DNA of 64,000 nucleotides from Begonia masoniana. Taxonomy: Eukaryota; Streptophyta; Magnoliopsida; Cucurbitales; Begoniaceae. The stretch lies in NCBI GenBank assembly GCA_022432975.1, contig CM039506.1, positions 20,918,591-20,982,590 of the forward strand. The letters are read 5' to 3'. Under the pieces are notes generated by a model. The model was not told the origin of the DNA. It saw nothing but the letters and a program-made list of their open reading frames with translations, and ran no database searches. Position 1 is the first letter of the stretch; the number at the start of each line of letters is the position of its first letter. A program made the translations under genes and the position numbers. Positions 1 to 11,579 of this stretch are shown here, one piece after another.

Positions 1-949
1 GGTCAAAACACGCCTAGACTGCTCAGCGCACTCCCCACGGGCCATCTTTATTCAAACGTTCATGCCTCGGGGGAGGGATTCATCCTCACCTGTGTAGAGG
101 TCACCCTACACAAGAAATATAAGTCGCGGAGCTTAAGGCTCAGTAAGTCTACGTGATGCTTATGCATGAACATGTTTAGCAGTTTTTATAACACCGTCAC
201 TCATAATTTCATTCATTCATTCTTCTTTCATTCATTAATTCTCACCATAACATTCTTTGGTACCGAAGTCATTCATCGGCAGATGGTTAGGGGCCCGTCA
301 AGCGGTAGGACAGCCACACAATCTGAAGGGAGGAAACCGCTCACCACGGAACGCGGGTCTGAACCTCAACCCGATAACCACACATAAAGAGGGTTGTGTA
401 CATGATACTTCTGTGCCTTTACGTGCATTTCTTTTCATGAAAACTATGCTCAAATTCAATGTCATGACGGTTTAAAAATATGATGCATGCACAGATATAA
501 AACATAACTATCAATCATGCATACGTACATCAAGACACTCAGGATAACCTACAAAAGAAACTAATCATAACGACCCAGCCAAAGGGCATTTAAAACCAAA
601 CAATTCTCAATTTCCTCGAACAACAAAAGATCCATGGTGTAGGCCAATCGGCCAAAAAAGTCGCGGAGACTTACCTGAAGTCCTTAGCAAATCGAGAGCC
701 CGTCGAGGGAGTTCGTTCCACCTAAGCAATTTACAACAGTTCGTTAAAATTAGTTTACTCCTAAACGTCATTTAACAAAACATAACTAAGAATTTCCTAA
801 AATATTAACTTAACTAATCGAAGCATTTAAACCAACAATTTAAGCGCGAGTCTATCTAAATTACGAGTTTTGCCCTAAAAAAACCCGAAAATTAACCAAT
901 TTATAAACAATTTCACAAAGTGATTTAACTTCGTCCCATAAAGTCCAAA
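1..949 (-). repeat. LTR fragment of a Ty3/gypsy element, cut at both ends
   Basis: Antisense LTR sequence. It aligns by eye with solo LTR S2 (22309-24608): the ACGGGCCATC block, the TCCTCACCTG block, the stem-loop at 129-143 and the GGCCAATCGGCC palindrome at 642-653 followed by a reverse-strand GGTAAGT. No protein-coding content is seen; ORFs here are shadows. The left end runs off the window. At about 949-950 it changes abruptly into the pol remnant of E1, which is not a normal LTR/internal boundary because no PBS or polypurine tract is present. It is therefore the product of a deletion, a recombination or a chimeric assembly. Confidence 0.8.
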
Positions 950-2466
950 CACAGTTGCTAACTCAAGGTCGTGTGAGGGAATTATGTCATACGGCGTCAA
1001 CCTGCGAGAAGCATAAGAAATAAATCTCAACTCCTGCATCAATACAAAACGAGGTCCCACTAAGACGCATCAAAGGAAAAGTACTGAATCTGACACCTTC
1101 AACAGGTAGCGGCCAAACATAGAGTTGGTGGTCAATCTCTGCTTTAACTCAGCAAAAACTACGTTCCACAGCAGACGACCATTACAAAATATCTCGTTCT
1201 TCCGAGTCAAACGAGAAAGAGGAAGTGCGATTTTTGAGAATCCCTCTATGACTTTCGATAATAACCGGCCATCCGAGAAATACGCCCCTCACATCACGTC
1301 TTCGGCGGGGGCCAACTCTGACCACCTGAATCTTGCTCGGATCCACAGAAACTCCGTCCTGTGATATGCTATGGCAAGGAAGCCTTTCACTATGTAAGCC
1401 AGAACTCGCACTTCGAAAAACTTTGGATACAGTTGGCGCTCACATAGAATACTCAGAACAATCCTCAGATGGCTCCTCATGTTCTTCTTTGTCTTGGAGT
1501 AAATCAGAATATTGTCGATGAAAACCACCACGAACTTGTCAGATACTCCTGAAGACGCGGTTCATCAAATCCATGACCGCTGCAGGGGCATGTAAGGTCC
1601 GAAAGACATAAAAAGGAACTCATTTTTAAGCCTACCTCGTTTCGAACGCCGTTTCGGTTCTATATCTCTCCGGACCTTCAGCCTGATAATAACCCGAGCG
1701 CAGGTCGATCCTGGAAAAACCCTCGGGCACCTGTAGCTGATAAAATACAGTCATCGATACGAGGCAGTGGTACTATTTCTTCATGTGAGATTATTTCATC
1801 TCCATGTATCAATGAACATCCTGAGGGTCCCGTCTTTGTCTGACAAAACAGAACGGGCGCACCCCAAGGTGATACACTGGGTCGAATAAAACCTTTCTCT
1901 AACAACTCGTCAAGCTGAGTCTCAAGCTCCTTTAACCGGCTGGTGCTAAACCGCTACGGAAGGGGGATTTTTAAACTTTGGTGCTGTGTCCGGATACACA
2001 TCAATAGTAAACGCAATCCTCCCGGTCCGGCGGCAATCCCGGAAGATCATCGAGGAATAGCTCAGAGAACTCTCTCACAAATAGGAAGTCGCTCGCTTGA
2101 CTATCCGCGTGAGCAAGCGTGAGACATCAAATACAGAGGCCAACTAAATAGAGCAAAGCTGCACCTTTGAACTAGCCGTTGACCATCATAGAATAAGAGA
2201 TAGGCAAATCCACAAATCAATCGGTTTCATCGCCTGATAAGGAAACTCGGCTTCCTATCCCGGGGGTCGGAGGGTCAACAGATACCGGATCGGACAATCG
2301 ATGGTGGCGAAGGGGGCCTATGGCGCAAGCCAGTCACATCCCAAGATAATATCATACCAGCTCTATGCCCATAACTATCAACGAGCACAAAGGGTAATAT
2401 CCCCACTGAGATGACTTTGCCCTGGAGAATTACGTTCTGACTGCATAAGCTCTCTAGAGGCCAGCC
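950..2466 (-). pseudogene. E1 pol remnant (RT to RNase H), heavily indel-broken
   Basis: Decayed copy of the pol region of E5. Reading leftwards from the gag/protease end, short blocks match RT: the [17 protein letters not shown] block (about 1860-1905), PLPRIDD, then [10 protein letters not shown] at about 1500-1522, and RNase H sequence up to about 950. The RT active site normally reads F/Y-x-D-D; here the second Asp codon is Asn (codon within 1511-1522), as in E5. Frames change many times over 1.5 kb, mostly by single-base indels, so no long ORF survives. RNase H is cut at about 950 where LTR sequence begins; integrase is absent. Most of these indels are not shared with E5 although substitutions are, which could mean decay or poor base-level consensus. 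Confidence 0.8.
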
Positions 2467-3684
2467 TCACTCTATACTCAACCCAGCTAACTCAGACTCT
2501 AGCCCCAATCTAGCCATACATGCAGTCGATACGAAGGAGTGCGTAGCTCCGGTATCCATCAAAGTAAATACAGTAGCGCCCATAAGCAAAATAGTACCTG
2601 CAATCACGGCAGGCTGAGCCTCGTCATCAACGTCGCCTGGCTCAATAAATGCGAAGATCCTCGGCGTAACTCTCCTCTGATCTCCGCCTAACTGATCTCG
2701 GCCCTGCAGCGGACAATCTCTGACAAAGTGGCCGATATCTCCACATCTATAACATTTGTTCGTGCCAACTCGGCACTCGCCACTATGCTCCTTCTGGCAC
2801 TTAGGGCACCATGGCATCTGAGGAGCCCCCTGTACTTACTTTCCCTTGCCTCTATCGTTACCTCACTCAAGAGGTCTCTTCACACCCCTCGGCTGCTGCT
2901 GAGGCGGCTGTGCTCTAGGCTGCCATCCTCGGTTCTGTGGCTGAGGACGGATCTCTCGGAAGAATCCCTTCGCTGGCTCCCTCGGTCTAATACAAGTAGC
3001 TCTGGCAGCCTCAAAGTCCAGAGCCTTGGCTGTAACCTCTGAATAGGGCACGTCAATAATCCCAGACACTATCACATGCATCCGGATTTCCGGGTTCAGT
3101 CCCTCCATGAACTGGTGTACCTTCTCTTCATTATCGCTGACCAGGCGAGGTGCAAATCTGGATAATGCCTCAAACCTCCGAATATAATCTGCAACTGAAC
3201 CAGTCTGCTTCAGCTCCGTGAACTCATTCCTCTTGGCCACTCTCACTGTGCGGCTGAAATACTTATCGAAGAATAAAAATTTGAACCGATCCCAAGTCAT
3301 AACTGATACATCTGTAGTCGACTTGATCGAGTCCCACCAGAAACGGGCGTCTAATGCCAAGTGAAAAGTGGCGTAAGCCACCTTACTCCTGTTCCCTACC
3401 TCTGCATAGCCTAACATATCCTCCATCACTCGGATCCATTCCTCGGCACGCGTCGGATCCGATGAGTGGCCGTCGAATATTGGAGGCCGTAGGCCTTGAA
3501 ACCTCTGCATACCCTGATTACTGGGGACTACCAGCTCCTGAGCTCTCTGATTCTCTCGCTGGTTCTCTCGATTCACTAAGTCTGTAATTTGTTGCGCTTG
3601 CCGGTCCATATGCTGAGACTGGCGGTCTAACAACTTCGTAAGTCGATCCATCGCGTCATCTCTACGATCCCTTCCTCGAACCAT
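2467..3684 (-). pseudogene. E1 gag-protease, with premature stop and frameshift
   Basis: Gag starts at the ATG at 3684, after a short leader from the PBS. The first 273 codons are open: an N-terminal region with MDRLTKLLDRQSQ and a coiled-coil-like QAQQITDLVNREN stretch, then the retrotransposon gag core (WWDSIK, TWDRFKFLFFDKYF, GSVADYIRRFEALSRFAP). A TGA ends the frame at 2863. In the same frame, downstream, come a zinc knuckle CYRCGDIGHFVRDC (nucleocapsid, binds the RNA genome) and the protease motif DTGATHSF. A one-base loss near 2470-2490 then breaks the frame into pol. The TGA is also present in E5 (46644-46646), so it predates the split of the two copies. Confidence 0.9.
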
Positions 3685-3832
3685 ATTTATAAAACTCCTA
3701 TAAAATTTAAAACAAGTAATCTCTAAGAAACAAAATCAAACAAAGGTATAAACAGACTTACAGTTGATGAAGGATGTCCGCGTAGTGGCGGTGCAGTCGA
3801 GCAGTCTACAGAATCGATTTTAAAACCCGGGG

Positions 3833-3844
3833 GCTCTGATACCA
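3833..3844 (-). other. E1 primer-binding site (initiator-Met tRNA)
   Basis: GCTCTGATACCA on the plus strand is the complement of TGGTATCAGAGC, which matches the 3' end of initiator-Met tRNA. It lies 4 bases inside the LTR edge at 3849, where minus-strand DNA synthesis of the element would be primed. Confidence 0.9.
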
Positions 3845-3848
3845 TAAT

Positions 3849-6414
3849 TGTAACGACCCTAATACCGTACCCAATTTCCTGTAATTATTTTTTTTATACT
3901 TATTATTTTAGACAAACTTAATTAAACTTTAAGCGGAAACTAAACCGAAATCGAAATCAGAAATTAAATCTAACTTTCGAAGCTTTTAAAACAAACTTAA
4001 AAACAATTAAAATGAACTATGTAAAATAATTAAAATTATTTAAAACAGTGCAGAGGGGCAAAACCGGAAAAACAGAGAGGAACGAAAGCAGCGACTGATC
4101 GCTGTAGGTGCTGCACATTACAGCGCCCGATCGCTGTAGTGTGCAGCGCCCAGTCGCTGCACCATGCAGTGATCGGGCGCTGCATTGTACAGCGCCCAGT
4201 CGCTGCACCATGCAGTGATCGGGCGCTGCATTGTACAACGCCCAGTCGCTGCACTTTGCAGCGACTGGTCGCTGCACTTTGCAGCGACCATTTTCCTCCT
4301 CTCCCTGGATCTTCTACCTCATTTCCCTAATTTTTACAAGTGCTCTTTGGAAATTCCAGAGAGCAAATCATCACTCTACATTTAAGCATTTTCCAATTCC
4401 ATCACTAATCACCATCAATTTATCATTTAAACTCAACTAAAACGTGTTCTAAACTCAATCAACTTGCAGCGGACTTTGCGAAATCCAACTGCGTGGATAG
4501 CTCTAAAAACCGAGCCTATCCGTAACCAATCCTAAAACCATTTAAAACATTTCTATAACATTCGAATAAAAGATTTAACAAAACGTTTTAAATACGATTA
4601 CCAAAACATTTGAAACATCAAAAGTAAACCTATCAACTACCAGACCAAGCATCTTAATATGTTCTATACAAATTAACATAAGCCCAAACATCACGAAAAT
4701 CCCAAAATCTATACATACTTCCCCCACGGGTCAAAATGCACCTCGACTGCCCAGCGCACTCCCACGGGCCATCATCCATCAACTGCCTCAGACATCAGAA
4801 GGAGGAACGTCGTCCTCACCTGGATCTACGTCACCTATAACGTCACCTACACCATACAGACACCTATGAGATAATGAAATCTCAGTAAGCTACGTAAATG
4901 CAGATGCATGCGTGTGTATGCCATTCAGAAAACATGCAGATTCAGATTCAGATTCAGATACAGATTCATTACGTCGCAGACAGACAGATTGTCACCGAGA
5001 TCGCAACCCACTAACTGGAGAGAGCCCATCCTGCGGTCGGACTACTCTTTCTAGCTAGAGGAGGGGGGTACACGCTTGCAACACGCACAGCCGTGCTTGA
5101 GCCCCACCTCGCGTGATCAGATACAGACAGATTACGTTCATTCATTACAGAGGTTCATTTTCTTTTCTTAAAACACGTGCGGAAATTCATTTTCATGTCA
5201 TTTGAAATACGTGATGCATGAACAGATATGAGCATATATAAACATTCAATAAACAAGCACATGTATACCATTAAGACTGTAAATGAAATAACCTACAAAA
5301 CGTTTAAACCTAACTACCCAACCAAAGCAATTAAAACAAACGATCCTTTAACATCCTCGACGCGACATCGAAGTACAGTGTAGGCCCATCGGCCAGAGTA
5401 AGTCACGAGAACTTACCTTGAGCACACTGAATCTCAAGCTTCGTCCACGGGAGTCGTGTGTCTGAGGTAAAAACACGATATTCGTCATTAAAACCAATTT
5501 AAGCTATTGACGTCCAAATTTAACGAAACCTTAACTAAGGAATTCCTTAAAACTTCTAACTCATCTAATCGAGACATTTAAACGACTAATTCATGCTCGA
5601 TGGTTCGAAATTACAATTAACAAACTTTTCCAAAAATCCAAAATTTTAACCTTTTCACAATTTGATTTAACTTCGTCCAATAACGTCAAATACGTGCAAT
5701 ATACACTAAATCAGGGCTACCCTATTAATTACGAACCCTAATTCGCATTTTTGACGAAACCCTAACGGAAACCCTAACGTGAAATCGGTCCGAAAATTGA
5801 AAACTAACACTATAGAGTCATAGATTCATACCTAGGATTGCGATTGGAGGAAGAATCACGAAGAACGGAGGAAGAACGGAGGAGAACGGAGGTCGGAATC
5901 GTCGAGGGAATCGCGCGGGCAGAGAGGAGGCCGAGAGAAAATCGAAGGAAAAGCTTCAGGCGTGAAAATGGCCAAGGAAGAGGAGCTGTGATGTTTTTAA
6001 TAAAAATTAACTTTCCAAATTACCATTTTGCCCTTCGCACTTAATTCTATTTGTTTCGTCCTTCGTTTCGTTAATCGGCTAGCTATTCGGTTTCACCATA
6101 TTTCCTTATTTTTGCCAATAGCCCTTATTCATTATTTAGGTCCTATTAAAACTGTTCGTTCACAATTCGGATCTCGTTTACTATTTTTACTAGAACGTCC
6201 TTATTTTACGAGAAATGTAATTACTCGGAATATAGCGTTTAATCTCCGAAAATTCCCATAATTTCCTTAAAATTCCTATTAATCGTTAGGATCGTAATGA
6301 CGCTTTCCGTTTGCGAAACTGATTTGATTTGACATATTTATGAAAAATGCCACATATATATAAAATATGAATATAATATATTAAATCCAAAACCCGTACA
6401 AGCCGGGTATTACA
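3849..6414 (-). repeat. E1 5' LTR (2.57 kb)
   Basis: Read on the minus strand it starts TGTAATACCCGGCTTGTACG and ends GGGTCGTTACA, the TG...CA ends of an LTR. It is nearly the same as both E5 LTRs (43101-45660 and 50335-52895). Inside, in sense order, are a TATTAAAA box near 6000, an exon-like block ending in a GTATG donor near 5830, GGTAAGT plus a GGCC palindrome (5383-5394), a stem-loop (4867-4884) and a palindromic minisatellite (4085-4290). The outer flank TAAAC (6415-6419) equals the inverted E5 target duplication GTTTA, so this LTR sits at the same junction as E5. The other LTR of E1 is not in the window. Confidence 0.92.
4085..4290 (-). repeat. Palindromic 23-bp minisatellite in the E1 LTR
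   Basis: About nine units of roughly 23 bp. Each unit carries TGCAGCGAC / GTCGCTGCA or TGCAGCGCC / GGCGCTGCA arms around a 3-5 base loop, so each can fold as a hairpin. Long ORFs across it in several frames are by-products of the repeat. Confidence 0.85.
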
Positions 6415-8206
6415 TAAACGACGCTCGTGGACGGAGCTCCAAGTTCAACGCACACGAGGTAAGTTCTCGTGACTTACTGTGGCCGATTGGCCTACACCAT
6501 AAGGCGGAGTTGGTTGTTGGGGATACGTTGGTATTTTGTTTGTTTAATTTGGTCAATGTTTCGTTTAATTGTTTCGGTTGGGTAGTTTAGGTTTGGTTGT
6601 TTTATAGGTTGATTGTTTTGATGGTTTTTGTCGTGTTTTAATGGTATGTTCATTTTGTATGTTTATATTGAACTGTTCATGCATCATGGTTTAAAAAACG
6701 TCATGAAAATGAATTTACGCATCGATTTATGAAAAGAACATGCATTGTAAAGGCAAGTAAAGTATCACAGTAAACAACCATGACATGGGGTTATCGGAGA
6801 TGAGGTTCAGACTTGGCGTTCCGTGGTGAGCGGATTTTTCTCCCTTCAGATGATGTGGGTTGTTTAACCGCTGGACGTGCCCTATCCATCTGTCGAGCGT
6901 TTTCGATAACCATAGACTAACACGTACTGATATATGAATTGACATGGACAGTTTTCATAGCATTGAGCACACATGATCATGCATTAGCATTTACGTAGAG
7001 CTTGCTGAGATTTTTATCTCATAGGTGTCTTTATGGTGTAGGTGACATAGATCCAGGTGAGGAGGATTTCCCTCTACCAGATGATCGTACAGATTGAATA
7101 AGAATGCCCGTGGCAGTGTGCTGGGCAGTCGACGCGCTTTTGACCCGTGGGGAATGATGTAAAGGTATTTTGGGATACGATAGCTAGATCGTAGGAAAAG
7201 TTGTATAGTTAAACATATTAGGATGCTTGGATCTGATTAGTTGATAAGTTACGTTTTGGATGTTTTAAAACGCTTTGGTAAAGTGAACTTATAAAACGTT
7301 TTGTTAAGATTTTTAACAAGATTTTATGAACTGCTTGGTGGTTTTAGTAGGAGGAAATGTTTGATTTTCAAACGGAACCACGCAGTTTGTTTTCATGAAA
7401 ATGTACTTGGTTTGAAGTGTTTGTGAGTCAACCGGTGGATGTGTTTTGAGTTGACCGGTGGATGTGTTTTAAGTCAACCGGTGGATGTGTTTTGAGTTGA
7501 CCGGTGGATGTGTTTTGAGTCAACCGGTGGATGTGTTTTGAGTTGACCGGTGGATGTGTTTTGAGTCAACCGGTGGATGTGTTTTGAGTCAACCGGTGGA
7601 TGGTTTTGAGTTGGACCGGTGGATGTGTTTTGAGTTGAGCGGTGGATGTGTTTTGAGTTGAGCGGTGGATGTGTTTTGAGTTGACCGGTGGATGTGTTTG
7701 TGAGTCAACCGGTGGAGTGTTTGAGTTAACCGGTGGATGTGTTTTGAGTCAACCGGTGATGTGTTTTGAGTTGACAGGTGGATGTGTTTTGAGTCAACCG
7801 GTGGATGGTTTTGAGTTGACCGGTGGATGTGTTTTGAGTTGAGCGGTGGATGTGTTTTGAGTTGACCGGTGGATGGTTTTGAGTTGACGGTGGATGTGTT
7901 TTGAGTCAACCGGTGGATGTGTTTTGAGTTGAACGGTAGATGTGTTTTGAGTCAACCGGTGATGTGTTTTGAGTTGACGGTGGATGTGTTTGTGAGTCAA
8001 ACGGTGGATGTGTTTTGAGTTGACCGGTGGATGTGTTTTGGGCTTGGGCCCTTTTTGCCCTCTGTTCTGCTGGGCCGTTTCCTATTCTATTTCAATGGTT
8101 TTATTTAATCGATGTTTTTTTACTTTGACTTATCAAATTAACGAAAGGGTTTAAAAAAAAAAATAATAATATGGAAAACTTAGGAATAGTTATAAGGGTC
8201 GTTACA
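6415..8206 (+). repeat. LTR of the E4 family (partial), inverted copy of 40644-43100
   Basis: Sense-strand LTR part running from the E1 insertion edge to the terminal GGGTCGTTACA at 8206. It matches the reverse complement of the E4 3' LTR at 40644-43100, including the GGTAAGT site (6458), GGCCGATTGGCC (6481-6492), the stem-loop (7006-7021) and the minisatellite (7420-8040). The first part of the LTR is missing because E1 interrupts it. It keeps about 290 bp (roughly 7131-7419) between the GGGCAGTCGACGCG block and the array that the 40644 copy lacks. The outer flank TTATC is the inverse of GATAA, the putative E4 TSD. Confidence 0.88.
7420..8040 (+). repeat. 23/24-bp minisatellite, left copy (about 27 units)
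   Basis: Tandem units in sense form GAGTTGACCGGTGGATGTG... (23 bp) and GAGTCAACCGGTGGATGTG... (24 bp when followed by TTTGT), with frequent one-base losses in the CCGG core and a few degenerate units. Translated ORFs across it (HIHRSTQNTSTG-like) are repeat artefacts. The array is much shorter than the two other copies in the window. Confidence 0.93.
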
Positions 8207-9491
8207 TTATCACAAGTCCAAATGTACAACTTATGCATCTATACTTACTTTTATCAATCACTATTGAACATTGTCAACTTAAATGTGTCTTCCCATCGGT
8301 GATCTAACTTTTAAGGCCCTCAGATCTCATCATTTCAAACATTCTCAATCCAACACTGCCATAAACTGAGATAGATCCACTAAAATGTCATATTAAATTA
8401 TTCAAAGTATAATACATGAGTCCATCTGTTAATCAAATATCTCTTTAATTCTTAAAAAGAAGTAACTAACACTGACAATTAAACTCGCAACGAAAGGAGC
8501 ATCACACTCCCTAACAATTACACTAACATTCTCATATGTTGCACTTTAACAAATATAATCATTACACAGTGACTTAGTCAACTAGGCTTTAAGCTCCCTC
8601 AACCCAACTTAAATCATCACAAAAGTAGCAATAGAAGTTTGAGCAATATAGAGAACCAAAATGAGTAGATAGTAAATCATGTGGTTGGCATAAATTCCGT
8701 CATATCCTTTAGACATATCAGAATACTCAATCTCAAATAACAAATACCTATCGCTAAAAGTAAAATCTCATACACGTGATTCAATTTTCAATGTCCACTC
8801 CATTAAACTCTAAAAAAATCATTATTTAATCATGTTGTACCCACAACAATTTGTTGCTTACCAATAGAAGAGTCTCATTCTTGTATACAACAAATTTTTG
8901 TTTTCTACTTACCCAACAATTCAACAACTAAGCTTATATGAAGTCTTTAGCATTCTACCATCGACATTTCACCACCATAAATTTTCTCACACGTGACACT
9001 ACTAAAGTACTCTATCATTAGACCTAATGATGTCACAATTACTAAAAATGTTAAATCATAGCGTTGAAACAAAATAATCTTATCTTTAGGCCCAATCAAC
9101 ACTTAGGCATGGCCAAAGACACTCTTCTTTGGCTCTTACTAATCCTTTTTAATTTTTGGCTATTCGAATCATTTCTTGTATCATCTTTAGTCAAGCAATT
9201 TCAAAAGTCAAACTTAACATCTTGAATATGCCATATATGTAATAAAATATACCAGTTCATCAATGTGGCGTGATTTTCCAAAAATTGAAAGGTTCTCTTA
9301 AACTAAATCATGACTTATCTACGTCTAACATTATCTTAACAACTTGCTTTAAGTTCTATCATTTTCATAAACTCCACCATGTAACCAATCTCTTTAAACA
9401 AGTTATGATACACGACAATCATACTATATCAATCTCACATCTTGCTTGTCATTATAAATGATATTCAAGCCATAGTCTCTAATGGACAATC
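8207..9491. other. Unrecognised AT-rich spacer, inverted copy of 39353-40643
   Basis: About 1.3 kb of AT-rich sequence with stops in all frames. A 63-codon ORF exists but has no recognisable motif. It is almost identical in reverse complement to 39353-40643. It begins with TTATC beside the E4-type LTR and ends with CAATC beside the E3-type LTR, the inverse forms of the GATAA and GATTG target sites. It is probably the worn internal region of the old element seen at 28096-29465, into which E3 and E4 inserted. No gene is claimed. Confidence 0.6.
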
Positions 9492-10161
9492 TGTAACACC
9501 CGAGTCATCGGGCAGGTGACTTTCTTAACTGTATCAACGGTCATATTATCAAATCTTCGCGGTTTGGGATTTTATGACAAGTTTAATTAATTAAATGTGG
9601 GTTTAAAACTGGGTTGAGTGGCAAGATTGTAATAATGGAAGATTGAGATCAGTATTTAAAGAAAAAGGAAAAGATTCAAACCTCATTTAGACTACTGTAG
9701 CCGACATCCCTTTTTTTCCGGCGATTTCTTCTCTCCCAAGCTCCCGCTCTCTGTCAGCTGGAAATCCCCCTTTCGGCAATCGTTTTTCTTGCTGCTTCTC
9801 GGCTACTTTGTGCTCGAGGTACGGGTTTGATAATGTGGTTATCTGTTAGTTTAATAGCTCTGTTTTCAGCTCGGCATTTGAGCTCGGTTTTATCGATGGC
9901 CGAGTGGTATTAGAACATTTTGGAATGCGAGAGTAGTAATGTCAACCCGAATCGATTCTGGACATTTTAAGTAACCAACTCAGATTTAATCGATAGTTGA
10001 ACCTGTTTGTTTTATTCTAGATTTCAGATTCTGCATAGTCTAGCAAACCAAGGATTCGGGAATGACCTTAGCTATTAAACCTTAGGATAACTTGAGATTA
10101 GAACTGTTAGGATTTTTGTTTTAACTACTACAATGTAATGTTTTAGGTGAGGAAGTTGAAG
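9492..10161 (+). repeat. 5' end of an E3-type LTR, cut by the assembly gap
   Basis: Begins TGTAACACCCGAGTCATCGG, the same start as the E3 LTRs read in sense, and follows them closely: a TATTTAAAG box near 9653, the CTGTAGCCGACATC block near 9695 and a GAGGTACGGG donor-like site near 9815. It matches the reverse complement of 38690-39352. Homology stops at about 10161, where a run of T begins that neither E3 LTR has, directly before the N gap. Confidence 0.9.
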
Positions 10162-10276
10162 TTTTTTTTTTTTTTTNNNNNNNNNNNNNNNNNNNNNNNN
10201 NNNNNNNNNNNNNNNNNNNNNNNNNNNNNNNNNNNNNNNNNNNNNNNNNNNNNNNNNNNNNNNNNNNNNNNNNNNN
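10162..10276. other. Poly-T followed by a 100-N scaffold gap
   Basis: Fifteen T residues (10162-10176) lead into exactly 100 N (10177-10276), the usual placeholder for a gap of unknown size. The E3 LTR copies read GAAGAGAAAGG at this point, so the T run may be a contig-end artefact. At least about 630 bp of the E2 3' LTR (the counterpart of 19515-20145) is hidden here. Confidence 0.9.
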
Positions 10277-11579
10277 TTTCTACATTGGGCGGAAGACTTA
10301 TGCTGACGTCAGCCGGAAGACAAATACACTGGGCGGAAGACTTATGCTGACGTCAACCGGAAGACAGAGTTTTAAACTGGGCGGAAGACTTGTGCTGACG
10401 GTGGATTCAGGTACGACAAAAGATGTACAGTGACCACCGGTGGGTATAGTTTGAAAAACAACAGTGAACGTGATCGGAAGATACAGCTTTTAGATGTAAA
10501 ACTGGACAACTTTTGCAGGAAAGCATACGAACAGAAAACTTCAAACAGGAAGCATGAGGGCTTCAAACCCGCAAACCCTATTCTAAACACAGTTTTAGAA
10601 CATGTCAGAAGCTAGAAGGCCTAACAAAATTTCAGGAAAAACAACTGTAAGGATTACTCCATAACCAGAGTCAATCCGTATACAGTTTTTCAGCAAAATT
10701 CCAGAATGATTTCAATACATTTCAAACATAAATACAACTGTCAAATACAGTGATTTTAAACATTGACACGAAAACTATGAATTGTTTCAGAGTTTCAAAG
10801 ACAGTACAGAATTTAACATGTGATTACAGAATTTTCCAGAACAGAAGTTTTTACAACAAAAACCAGAATTTTCTAGGAAACTTAAACCTCGGGTCAGAAT
10901 TTGTCTAACTGCAGCAACCACCCCGAGAGCTCGGTCCATCAACTACATCAGCTCATCAGATTGAGGAACAAGGTCCTCGGTTTCAGGTTTAGTACCTACA
11001 TCAGAGAGTTCACCTATGAGTCTAAAACTCAGTAAGGACATAATACAGATGCAGTGATGAAAAATGCTATGCATGCAGTTTTCAGAAATACAGTGACAGA
11101 TCAAAACTTTACGTTACAGTGGCAGAAGAATTAAGTGGGGCTTATAGGGGAACTGGTTCAGTACGTGCACTATCAGGCACAGTAGATTTTCAGACTCCCA
11201 GGGAGGGATAAAACCAGAAGGTCCTTGCTAGGGAAAAATTTTCAGATTTCCAGGGAGGGATAAAACCAGAGGGGCCAGTCCCCGTCCCGCACTTAACCGG
11301 TACATTACAGACAGTCAGATTTTATCTTGTTTAGTTTCAAACAGTGTACATAAATTAGTTTTTGTATGGATTTTCAGTAAAACGTGTATGCATGACATTC
11401 TCAATGCCTGAACCTATAACAGCAGACATCAGAAATAACAAGGCGTATTGTGAGACAGAAAAAAGACAACTCAGAACGTGGACTGAACAGACAACATAGA
11501 ACACAATCTGAACAGAAGCTATAACATTTCTACCCAAAACTACCCGACAGAACAGAAACCTAGTACCTCCTTGATGTAG
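10277..11579 (-). repeat. E2 3' LTR, distal part
   Basis: Aligns almost base for base with 20146-21453 of the 5' LTR, including the GGAAGAC/GACGTCA repeats at its left end and the stem-loop at 11017-11031. It is cut on the left by the gap and on the right by S1. The TGTAG at 11575-11579 is the left copy of the S1 target duplication. Confidence 0.93.
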
